From Melieria omissa (taxonomy: Eukaryota > Arthropoda > Insecta > Diptera > Ulidiidae): DNA of 64,000 bases. The translations under genes were made by a program, and so were the position numbers. Shown piece by piece: positions 46,233-56,130 of this stretch; within the stretch, counting starts at the first letter, position 1, and every line of letters starts with the position of its first letter. The DNA is taken from contig OZ020268.1 of the NCBI GenBank assembly GCA_963971225.1, positions 45,267,348-45,331,347 on the forward strand, in the 5' to 3' direction. Under the pieces are notes generated by a model. That model was not told where the DNA came from and did not search any database. It saw nothing but the letters and a program-made list of their open reading frames with translations.

Positions 46233-47135
46233 ACGGGTTTTTCAAAAGGAGCGCTACAAAAGTAGACCGATAGGGACAGCAAACGACGCCATATTTTTTT
46301 CCGCTCTTTTGACATTTCTCTTCAGTAAGGTTTGCCATTTCATCATGGAAAGATATACGGTCCAACAACGAGTCGAAATTATTAAAATTTACTACCGAAA
46401 TTCGGAGTCAGTGGCCTCAACTTTAAGAGCGCTACGTCCAATTTATGGTCGTCATAATTGTCCTGCCAGATCAACAATTGAGCGTCTAGTGGAAAAATTT
46501 CAATCCACAGGCACAGTACAAAATGTTCCCGTGCCAGTGAGACAAAGAAGTGCCCGTAGTGTCGAGAATATTGCTGCCGCTGAGGCTTCAGTTCAAGAAA
46601 GCCCAAATGTGTCTCTCGTCTCTCCCGTTCAATGATAACCGAATATTTTTGGCCCGAATTGGATGATATGGACTTGGACAATATGTGGTTTCAACAGGAC
46701 GGCGCCACAAGCCACACAGCGCATCGCACAATCGATTTATTGAAAACCAAGTTTGGTGAACGTGTTATCTCACGACATGGTCCAGTCAATTGGCCGCCTC
46801 GGTCGTGCGATTTGACGCCGTTGGACTATTTCCTGTGGGGCTACGTCAAGTCTAAGGTCTATGCCAACAAGCCAGCGACGATTGATGAACTTCGTACGAA
46901 TATCGAACGTGAAATTGCGGCAGTATCGGCCGATTTATGCTTAAAAACCGTCGAAAATTGGGTTCAGCGTCTGGACTTCTGCAAGCGTGCCCGTGGTGGC
47001 CATGCAAGAGAAATCGAGTTCCATACATAATGGCATCGAATGTACTTTCACAGGAATAAAGAATTTCATTGATATCCAAAACCGTTTTTGTTTTATTTAA
47101 AAAAACTTTTGTAGCGCTCTTATTGAAAAACCCTT
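46233..47135 (+). mobile_element. Internally deleted DD41D-type mariner (903 bp)
   Basis: The left end ACGGGTTTTTCAAAAGGAGC and the right end, inverted, AAGGGTTTTTCAATAAGAGC continue with GCTACAAAAGT, a TIR of about 30 bp with a few mismatches. TA lies on both sides (46,231-46,232 and 47,136-47,137). The unoccupied paralogous site at about 8,807 reads GTTCTAATTG, so insertion at TA with duplication is shown directly. Confidence 0.93.
46345..47030 (+). pseudogene. DD41D-type mariner transposase, middle deleted
   Basis: ATG 46,345 begins the DNA-binding part (MERYTVQQRVEIIKIYYRNS, RPIYGRHNCPARST). After NVSLVS at about 46,620 the frame is lost. It resumes at 46,632 with YFWPELDDMDLDNMWFQQDG and runs to TAA 47,028-47,030. 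The retained catalytic blocks are QQDGATSHTAHRTIDLL and RSCDLTPLDYFLWGY. Between the Asp of QDG and the Asp of PLD there are 41 residues, as in DD41D mariners; from memory the rosa element of Ceratitis is of this type. The first catalytic Asp region is deleted. The C-terminal signature is VENWVQRLDF...RGGHAREIEF. Confidence 0.9.
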
Positions 47136-47453
47136 TAATTGAAGTCTACGAATTGGGCTCTTTTGATCAAAACACTGTTTCTGTAAGAATGGTTAAATTA
47201 AATCAAAAAGTGATTATTTTGTATTTTTCCATAAATATTAAATAGTTTTTCTGTAACTAAAAAAAATTTATACAAAATGTATTTAAGCCGTTTTAAGATA
47301 AAATTGTTCAAAAGTAAACTAGGTCTAGGATTTCAACAAAAAGCATGGCGACTTCAAATTTCGTATGCACACTTCTGAGGAAAGTGTTTCATGATTTAAA
47401 TACCAAAGAGTGACATCGAGACACAGGGTAAAATACGGCGTCAAAAGGGTTAA

Positions 47454-48682
47454 GGATTTCAAGAACTTTTCAATCCGCTGCCAAAAATTATACTCAAAAA
47501 AAGACGTTTTGTGAAGCTTGTGTCATCGATAGAATAAGAAAAAAGTTAAGTCATGGAAATAGATGAGAACGTTTAGGCAAACCTCAAAAGAAACCAGTGT
47601 CATTCTTTTCTTCCACTATTGACAGATGAGGAGCTCGTTTGAGAGTACAAAGCATCATAAACGCAGATCATTTGTTCAAAGAAAAATTCTAAAAGTGGAC
47701 TAACTGCACTGATAAAAGCCAACAAATTGTTTTATTTATTATTTACAAAAATTAAAAAAATGTTTTTTTCCTGCTTGTTGCTTAAAGTCAATAAAGTCAA
47801 TAAAATCTATTAATTGTAGTTTGCAGTATGTTGAGCTTTATTGTTAGGATTCTACGAAATACGTTGACTGTTGGGATATATGAATTATGATTTTGAGAGC
47901 TGTAAATTGTAATCCAAACAACATTCATAAGCGTTGTTTTTACAACAATCCTCTTCATTAAATCATTGACAACCACAAATCATTCCGTGTTATATCTACT
48001 GCCAGGCGCAGTGCTAAGAACGGGAAGCTGAACGACAGTTGCGTGTGGTGAATGCGGTGAGTTTGATGTAATTGTCATCGGATGTAGCATATTGTTCGCG
48101 TGGAATCTGAAAACTGAGAGGTAAGAAAGCCTAATAATGAGATGGCATCATTTCTTAAATAATCATAAGATTAAGGGTGGATAAGGAAAGGGTGGATAAG
48201 GAAAGGGTGGACTCACCACAAAATTGTAAACCAAATATAGAGTCAGTGACAATTAAACCAATGTCAATGGTTCAATTTGCAATCTAGAAAATCTAATACA
48301 TTGAAAAATTTTTCTTTTAATAACGCGTTAGCAACAATAACTGCTAAAGTGAAGAAAAATTAGACATTAAATTTCGAGTATCGATGATCCACGCGCTGGA
48401 TTTTGTGATCCATTTCATTCATCTACAAACCGAGTTTCATTTCTGTGATCAAATTTTTTTTATTTTTATTGTTTGCGTTGATTCAGTTTTTTGTGTCATA
48501 TAAATTGCATTATTCCAATTCCATTTTAATCCAATTCAATTCAACCTACTCAAGGTATCTGGATTACACGCAATGTCCAGGCTGTCGGACCATTTAAGGT
48601 TCAATGAACCTCTGGGGGTAAACTCACTATTAAACTCTATTCGGTTTATACTTTAAATGTTACTGTTACGAGACATAGTCAA
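47454..48682. other. Spacer downstream of receptor gene 3
   Basis: AT-rich. It contains three short tandem copies of GGGTGGATAAGGAAA at about 48,172-48,213. No gene seen. Confidence 0.5.
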
Positions 48683-51676
48683 TCACTCCAATCCAAAGCG
48701 TTCTTTGATGTTCATCTGCTTGATGAATGTGTACAGTGAAAATGAGAACTTGGTAATCTAAAATAAAAACAATAGAAGTTATTTGGTATAAATATTGAAA
48801 AGCTTCAAACTTTTACATAGTTTAAATACAAAAATGAAAAGTAAAAGCAAGTAACTGCAAATTAATAAAGTTTCAGTGAAGAAAGGTAAAGTAACTAGAG
48901 GCTTTTAGATATAATTTTTGAATACATTTTGTATTTTTGGAAACATTTTTACAGTAATTCATTGCTTTAACTCCAATTCCCAAAAGTGAGCCTCACAGTC
49001 TCACTAAAGATTTCAAATGGTGATAAATCCAAACGATTTTCGATTCCATTATTTTATGTAATCCTCTAATGGAATGTTAGAATTAGATTACAGTTTAGAC
49101 AGTTTTTGTACTTTATAAGCAAATGTTTTCAGTAATTTAGCTAATATAAGCCTGACAGTCTCACTTCTGGGTTTACGCTACTTTTAAAATTCTGGGAATT
49201 AGGGTTTTGAATGTTGTAAAAGCCGGGAACACTGCTAGAATCTGTACTTAGAGAGAACCTTTTACCTTCCAGATATCTGTAGCCGAGTTATATGTAGGAA
49301 GTGGGTATGCTTACATCTCTTCTGACAGTTAAGCTTCGAGTAAAATCCAAATTAAACAGATAGACTGTAGGGATTTACAAAATTTGGGGTGTTGTCATTT
49401 TGATCCCTTTATCACCTGAGTACTGGATCAGGCAGATATGAATCTGTTGGCGAGTTGGTGGTCGCCTGTTGATTTGGTGGCGCTGTCTTCAACTGTACGA
49501 CGAAAGCAAATATGGGAATGGTTCCTCGTATAGAGGCTTGACTGATTCGGACGACGTATTTTCAGACTAATGGAAATTATCACTTTCACACGCAGCGAGA
49601 ATGTAAATTATCCAATATTTTTTTTGCAGAAGCTACAGGAAAGGCCACATGTGCCAATTATTTGAACACTTCCCATTCAGCTGCCCTGTTGATCTATTGG
49701 GGGCTGGACCGAATAGAATCAGGTCCCACTTAGATGATGCTGGTTGACCATAATGTCCAATTTTTTTCTCTTGCAGACAAATTTTGTTCAAAGAAGTAAA
49801 CAGAACGACTCACTAGTGTCGTTGGGTGTATTCAGGAATTGTTAATTAAACAGTAGGTCGCTTTCCCCGCCCTTTTCCAGTCCGTTTGACATGTGTACTG
49901 TAACATATGTTGAAAAAAACAGTGTTGCATACACATTTCAAAACGGGTAAAATATGAGATATCACTCTCCTCTCCTTCCCTATCCCAATGGGTATAGTAC
50001 AATGGTCCAAAATGGACTGAGTGCTATGGAAGGTTTGTAGCCTTTCTGCCCACTCTCAAGAAAACAAAAAACATATATGGTTGATTGGTTAACAGTCTTA
50101 CGCTCACGAAACTGCTAAGCGTGATCGGAACGAGTTTTCCGGCCGTCATCTCCAGGGGAGTCTGGGCTCGTTGCATAAAGACGATCAGCAATTGCTTGTA
50201 TCTTGCATTCTGGCCCGTCCAGTTGGAGTGAAAAATGACATTGGCCAGCAGATTACTGTCGTCCATGAGGCACTGGGCATAGTAGCAAATCGGATATATT
50301 TCTGTCGCTATCAGTATCACGTATAGGCTGGAGGTGAAGCGTGTCGAGTATTCGCTGGCAAAAAACATGATGTTGACGAGTGTTGTGCCCAGAATGACGG
50401 CGGTTACAAAGAATTGTATGAAAACCGTTGTCGAGATAATGGGCGAGATGATGTTGAAATATCTGCGGAAGAACACAATGCTGATGAATATTTATCGAGG
50501 TAACTAATGCTGGCGAAGCCGAGATCTACTTTAGCAGTTTTTGATGATCCTTTATGCAAGCTTTCAGCTCTTCATAGTTCTGCTCCTGGCTTAGTTCCGG
50601 ATTGGTGCTCAGTTTCTTGATGCGCATAAAGAGTATCTTCAAGTGGGTTCGCAGTATGGACACGTAAACAACGCCGTATCCATCGTTGAAGACTTGCTGC
50701 ATGCAAGCCACGCCCAACATGATGTACTCCAGAGTGGAGGCCATATAAAACTCGTGGCGTGAGCGACGCCATTTGAGAAACGGAAAGTACAGCGCATAGA
50801 TCGGATAGCCCCTTATAAGGGCGCCCACGAAAGTGCACGTCGCGTAGTTCATATTCATGAGGGTGAAGCATTTTACAACCTTACGACCCAAGCGCACAAC
50901 TTTGTGGATCTCGGCGAATTCCTCAGGATAGCGACAGCGATTGTCCAACTCGTCTATGACTGTTAGGGCTGTACGCAGTTGGTTCAGAGACCCGACTAGA
51001 ACAAAGAACTTTGCCGATCCGGCAAACGCATCACAGGTGACCTCTATCGAAGTCAGCAGATTGCTAAGGTCCAAGTTGTCTGCAGATATGTCTTTATAGC
51101 TGAGCACGAAGGCAATCGGCAGATAGACGGTACCCAGCATAATTGCCAAGAATCCGTAAGGTATGTAGGCGACCTTGACGTGCCAAGAACCCGGAGGCAT
51201 GGTGAGGCCAATGATGTAAGCGACTTTGAACAGAAACTTTGTAGCTTTTGAAGAGGCCACTGGTGCAGCTGAAAAGAAAAATAATCAATGTTCCGGTTGA
51301 AAGAAACTCTTAATATCAGGTTTCTTAATAACACCAAAATATAGTAAATCATTTAAAATTAGTTGCGCATTAAGTTTTATGTATGGATTAGTAATTCTAA
51401 AAACTCAGAAACTATGATATATTTCTTTTGACTAAGAACCTGTTGTTCTGCGCTAAAATATCTGAAGGGACTTTGTACTTTGTATTTGTGGCTTCAATTC
51501 GAGCATAGCTCCTCATAACCACTCGTTCACCGCTTACCTTCCTGTTTGGCCACCACTTCCAAAGCTTCATTTTCTTTTTTTGGATGTCCATTTCGTAGAA
51601 TGTTTAAAATAGCCTTGTTGTTTTTATTATATTCTGCTGTTGTTTCCTCAAAGACTCCTCCCTGATTGCCCTCCAT
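48683..51676 (-). CDS. Odorant receptor gene 3 (7tm_6 family, probably Or7a-like), 4 exons
   Basis: Exons on the minus strand: 51,676-51,538, 51,268-50,530, 50,462-50,102 and 48,757-48,683 (stop TGA 48,683-48,685), 437 aa, phases 1, 2 and 0, all GT-AG. Exon 1 codes MEGNQGGVFEETTAEYNKNN onward. Exon 2 has TKFLFKVAYIIGLTMPPGSW, TVYLPIAFVLSYKDISADNL and YVSILRTHLKILFMRIKKLS. Exon 3 has YFNIISPIISTTVFIQFFVT and LVPITLSSFVS. The last exon, 1,344 bp downstream, codes SFSLYTFIKQMNIKERFGLE. It keeps the gene structure of the other two but differs far more in sequence, so it split off earlier. A TATA-like box lies at 51,768-51,775. No disabling change is seen. The terminal intron and the spacer hold no identifiable transposon. 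Confidence 0.9.
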
Positions 51677-51767
51677 GACTGGCACACTGAAAATTTATTA
51701 TCAATTTGCTTATTTAGTCAGCTCAAAGTTTTCCACCCGATTACAAGTTCGAAGTCAAATTTCCGCG

Positions 51768-51775
51768 TATTTATG
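51768..51775 (-). promoter_or_regulatory. TATA-like box of odorant receptor gene 3
   Basis: CATAAATA on the minus strand, 92 bp before the ATG at 51,676, in the position expected from the two paralogues. Confidence 0.45.
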
Positions 51776-52174
51776 CGATTTAATTTTAATTAGAAGTAAC
51801 GATTCAAGCTAAAAATGCATTTTAGTGCAACGTTGCTGATGCTTCTTCCCGACGTGATACGCCCAACCATCAGCCACATTTCTGTAGAATAAATAGTGAA
51901 GTGGGTGTTTTGTATTGCATACTTAATCCGTTAATGTGAACGCACAGGAATGTTAATAGCCCAGCAGAATTATTTCAAACTATGCGTGAAAAATTCAATA
52001 GGACTGCGGAAAATTGAATTCGGGTTACAAAGAATGCACAACACCAAGAAAAATAAATCATTGCGTTCAAATGAGTTCCTCAACTGTTTTTCTTTAATTT
52101 TTTAGTACTGAGTATATGAAGTAGATTCAGATTTGGTTGATGGGATGTCTATCGACCTTATATTTTTAATAATA

Positions 52175-52591
52175 TTGTTACGAAAATTACTTCTCTGAGT
52201 TCGTTTTGGATTGTGCTTGAAAATAAAACCACTTCAATTACTCAGCGCAAAATGCAATCAGAAACCAACAATCACTTTATTTACAAATTTACACTTGTTT
52301 GTCTTTACACTACTACTATTGCATGTTTCGCCTTTGCTGACTCAAATTAGAATCGACCCTCTGCGCTCCACACTGCTGCTTTTTATACTTGTTTTCTTAT
52401 CGCGCCGATGTATCTTGCACATTCTAGTTGTACTCTCTATCTCGATTGTTCTAGCACAGCTCATCACCTTCGCGAACCATCCTCGCTATATCGGAATTAT
52501 AGCCAACCGGCCGTACTCCAAAGTGCATGCCTAAAAGTATGCTTGGAAAAGCATTCATGCATAGCACAGCACAGAGTGCCTCATCGTTACA
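52175..52591 (-). mobile_element. Solo LTR, Ty3/gypsy-like, 417 bp
   Basis: Starts TGTTACG and ends CGTTACA, so it has TG...CA termini with inverted TGTAACG-type ends, and is flanked by a 4-bp duplication ATAT (52,171-52,174 and 52,592-52,595). In minus orientation a TATA box (GTATAAAAAGCAGCAG, about 52,380-52,395) is followed about 110 bp later by AATAAA, the U3-R-U5 order of an LTR. There is no internal retrotransposon sequence on either side, so it is a recombination remnant. Confidence 0.88.
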
Positions 52592-52595
52592 ATAT

Positions 52596-53610
52596 CGACC
52601 CATAACTTATTATGTATTTGTTAGATATATGCAACTTCTATTTAGAATCCATTATATATTTCTCTAAATGAAATCGTATTCATAGAATACGTCAACTATG
52701 TCAACTATAGGCAATTATGTAACATTTCCGCCTGTATTTCAGCACTCTACTCCAATTCCTACGACTTCTGATCGCATACATTACTGAGTAAGCTGCTTGA
52801 CACCAGTCCACAATTAACTTAATAACTGTAATTTCTATTACCTAAGCAGTTATTTGCTGGGATCATTGCACAGAGTGCACGAATGTCCAAGTTGCGCATT
52901 TCGCGTCTGCATAAAATATTTGCTAATTGTAATGTTTGTGGGAATGCGATTACAACCAAATAACTTCACATAGACCATACGGAATTAGCGACAGAATAAA
53001 TTAATTATTTTTTACTCATATAGTAACATCTGCAGCTCCTTATGATGTTTCTATGTCAAATATATTTGTACCATATATAGAACTTATATTCAGGTGGAAG
53101 TGCCAAAAGCGATGCAGATATCTTGTTAACTCTATGCTCAAGTTTCGGAAATTCTTTATTTTCATGAATTTTTTTTTCCGGGAAATCGTATAGAACACAC
53201 TCTTCTTAGTCCTGATTAGAACTTTTATTGTGTCGAATGTAGTTTTTAAGGCCATACTCGTATTCTAACTGAATATTTAGTTCCACTGAGAAAATTTTAA
53301 CATTCAAGGATAATTTTCAATAATTTCTATAAATTTTGTCTGATGTCTCAAGGGAACCGCTTCGAACAAGGCCAATTACAAAATTAGTCAGCTTTGCTCG
53401 AAAAATCCATCGATCTGTATGAAGTAAACATATGAAAATATATTTATAAAGTATTAAACTCTACAAATAGGCGCTGACTTTAACAGAAAGGCATACAAAC
53501 CCTTCCAAAGAAGATCGAAAATCTCTTTGAACCGAAAACATATGGGGCTGAGGAAAATTTCAAATACGATTAGAATGTATTTGATGTATGTTATGTATTT
53601 CATCAAAAAA
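52596..53610. other. Intergenic, no gene seen
   Basis: AT-rich unique sequence. No feature recognised. Confidence 0.5.
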
Positions 53611-53890
53611 TTCAAAATAAGCCAACGGAGCGCAAATTTGTCGTCTCTTGAAATCGAATGTCTTCTTGCACTTGTGAAAAAAAATAAACAAGTGCTCGAG
53701 TGCAAGAAGACAAACCGCGTGAGTGCCGAGGAAAACAAACCAAATGGAAAGAAATTGAGGACGATTTCGATTCAAAATTTGTTGATAAGTTCCGGTGCGC
53801 GAAAACATTGCGCACGAAGTATAAGAACTAAAAAAAAGTGCAAAAAAAGAATTTCGATCACGACAGCCAAGAGCTGACCAAAACAAACAA
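53611..53890 (+). pseudogene. Myb/SANT-like DNA-binding domain fragment
   Basis: Plus-strand frames read SANLSSLEIECLLALVKKNK, then QVLECKKTNRVSAEE. After a frame change at about 53,735 they read KWKEIEDDFDSKFVDKFRCA, then KTLRTKYKN, a stop, and KKVQKKNFDHDSQELT. This is the pattern of the Myb/SANT-like domain found in zeste-like and MSANTD-type regulators and in transposon accessory proteins: three helices with conserved W, an L..K...N string, then basic residues. The frameshift and stop make it a pseudogene. No ATG context, introns or flanking TIRs were found. Confidence 0.65.
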
Positions 53891-53904
53891 TAAATGAACT
53901 GTCA

Positions 53905-54060
53905 GAAGCTGTTGACAGTTTAAACTTAGTTTAACCATGCAGGGTTGGTCGTTTAAACTGCGTTTAAACTTCAGTCAAGTTTGACTGAAAAAGTGGATTT
54001 TGAGTTTAAACTGAGTTTAAACTAGAAACTGAGTTAAACTCGCACTGAAAAATTGGCCCT
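53905..54060. repeat. Cluster of GTTTAAAC palindromes
   Basis: Five copies of TTTAAAC-type palindromes (about 53,920, 53,950, 53,962, 54,003 and 54,015), with related TTAAAC strings and paired CAGT/ACTG halves between them. They form overlapping direct and inverted repeats over about 150 bp. No element ends identified. Confidence 0.5.
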
Positions 54061-54829
54061 TAGTGGTTTGGATCCTAAACTTGTGATAGTTTTAAGAACA
54101 TTTGGTTATTTAAAAATTGTGAATTGAAATGAAGGGCCATATGCAAAAAGTTCTAACCGACCGAACTAGAAAAAACCAATTTCGAATGGATCCATCTGTC
54201 TGTTCATGTCAACCCGAGTCATTTCATTTAGTCTCAATAAGTGCAGTAAGCGTGAATATCCAACACAAAACAAAATAACAAGGTTCTGACAACGAATTCT
54301 GGTAGAGGGGGCCAACAAAAAATATGCGTGTATCGGCGTTTTGAAAGTTCCATCTGAATTTTTTAAAGGGGGGGTCAAAGTTTTCCCCTTTTTGCACATT
54401 CTTATGGTGAATCGGCATACGAAAACCATGTAACCTCGCATTTTAGGTATATGATGTGTTCAGTAGATTTATGTAAAATACTACGAAAAAAATTTTTGTG
54501 GAGAATTTTAACCCTGTAGCTCCTATTTGTATGGGTCCATTTGACCCTTTTTTCTAAAATGTCAAAAATGTCCTGTAAAACAGGACTTTTTAAGGACAAA
54601 ATGTACCACGAAAGTGTTCACCATAAAATTCGACTATAGGTCTCTGAATGCATCAAAGCTCAAAAATTAATAATAATAACTGACTTACTATAAATTTCTT
54701 TACTTTTAAAAAGTTTCATCATTTGAGACATCAGATCAATTGATGGTTCTACGTTTTGCAAAAAATATGGCTAAGCCGTTTGTTTCCAAAATTCATTTCA
54801 AAGAATTTATATAAATATTTGCGGCTATA
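54060..54829. other. Intergenic, no gene seen
   Basis: AT-rich. Short minus-strand ORFs carry no domain. Confidence 0.5.
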
Positions 54830-54832
54830 TAA

Positions 54833-55030
54833 CACCGTGCGACAGCATTTTTCACACTGGAAACAATTCATTTGGGCGTGAGACTAGAGACCAAACATAG
54901 TAATACTGCGTACTCAGTTTTTCATTTCTACATCCTTTGTCCTTTTAAAAGGACTTCAACATTTTAAAGAGGATAAAAAATTAAAAAAATATAAAAAATA
55001 CTTAACCTAGTTAGAATATGTCGCACGGTG
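54833..55030. mobile_element. 198-bp MITE related to the 12-kb CACTG transposon
   Basis: Ends CACCGTGCGACA and TGTCGCACGGTG, exact inverts, with a 3-bp duplication TAA (54,830-54,832 and 55,031-55,033). The first about 170 bp closely match the left arm of the 11,969-14,918 element, including TAATACTGCGTACTCAGTTT and CCTTTGTCCTTTTAAAAGGA. It is a non-autonomous derivative with only the arm and a short opposite end. Confidence 0.92.
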
Positions 55031-55033
55031 TAA

Positions 55034-55790
55034 TAATAGAGATATGGCTACCAAATGAAAGAAGACATAAAACAAAACATAGCCTTTACACTATATTTCC
55101 TATTTTGAGTCAGTAGGATCCTTTCAAATATGCATATGTCAATATTCTTGAAGTTTTGTAACTAAATTATTTGGATAAAGTACATGTTTTGGATCTTTCT
55201 GTCTATAGTATAATACCTCAACATTTCAATATTCTAACTTTATTGGTTTCCATTCATATGCAAGAATTTAGTATGGAATAGGCATTAAATTTTTGTCTTT
55301 AAAATTAGATAGAAAAATAATATTTTTAAACTTTAAAATCCTTTTAAAAGGACAAAGGAACAGAAAATGAAAATCTGAGTATGCTAAATGATTTCTAATA
55401 TCACGTAGTTATTATCTTTTGGATGGGTCAAAAGTACGGTCGGATAGTGTTACATATGAAAAAAAGTTAAAAATTCATCTATTTATTAAATTGATGAAAT
55501 ATATTTCAAAAACATATATAAAAAATATATTTGCAGTAACGCTCACATACTCCCAAGTTATTCTAATTGCTAATAGACCAATTCAATTGGGTTCAATTGG
55601 GAGTTTGAAACGTGAACTAAACAAAAACAACACACGAGTCGTGAAGGAATTCTCTTTAGCATTAGGTGAATCTATTTGAAATTACCTAATTTTTAATTTT
55701 AGTGATCATAATTCTATCATGTACCTTTTTAAAACTGTAAAATTATGCACAGTTGTTTAAATGTTTACTTGTTTGAGCAAACACTTAATA
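55034..55790. other. Intergenic with a related arm fragment
   Basis: At about 55,335-55,400 an inverted, diverged piece of the CACTG-element arm recurs (CCTTTTAAAAGGACAAAGGA, then GAAAATCTGAGTATG), probably a decayed second copy. Nothing else recognised. Confidence 0.45.
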
Positions 55791-55794
55791 ATTG

Positions 55795-56130
55795 CTGCTA
55801 ATTTCTAAATTGCACAAATAGACAAGTAAGTCCTCCAGCAAATGATAATAGCTAAATAGAGCCAAATGTCTATATTTTGCTTCAATCGCTGGCTGAACGT
55901 GTTTATGTATATTTAATGTGTGATAATTATGGTTGCCGACCGACTACAATCATTACCCAACGCCCACTTTACAGTGCGAAACGAAACGAGTCGAGTCGCC
56001 TCGTATCGGTTGGCTTTAGCAGTCATGCACTTAGAACAGGGGGAACTGATGGGGAAGTGAAATTAATTGAAGGGATATGTGTCATATTGCAGCGTTAATT
56101 TCGTGTAAACATGCTATTAAAATATTTAAC
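55795..56130. repeat. Duplicated noncoding block B
   Basis: The partner of 45,497-45,810, in the same orientation and collinear, about 4.1 kb upstream of receptor gene 3. It is conserved best over GTGATAATTATGG, GACCGACTACAATCATTAC and GCCCACTTTACAGTGC. No shared reading frame. Confidence 0.7.

Larger units (their letters stand above)
46022..47449. mobile_element. TTAA MITE, copy 2, split by a mariner
   Basis: Flanked by TTAA (46,018-46,021 and 47,450-47,453), with ends CCCTTTCGACCCCAAAGT and CGGCGTCAAAAGGG. It aligns along its length with copy 1 (8,595-9,127) except for a 905-bp gain at 46,233-47,137, which is a mariner plus its duplicated TA. Net length is about 523 bp against 533 bp for copy 1. 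Confidence 0.92.

Noticed and set aside
48172..48213. Three GGGTGGATAAGGAAA repeats as a possible CRISPR-like or satellite array
   Set aside because: Only three directly adjacent units without spacers in a eukaryotic genome; a plain short tandem repeat.
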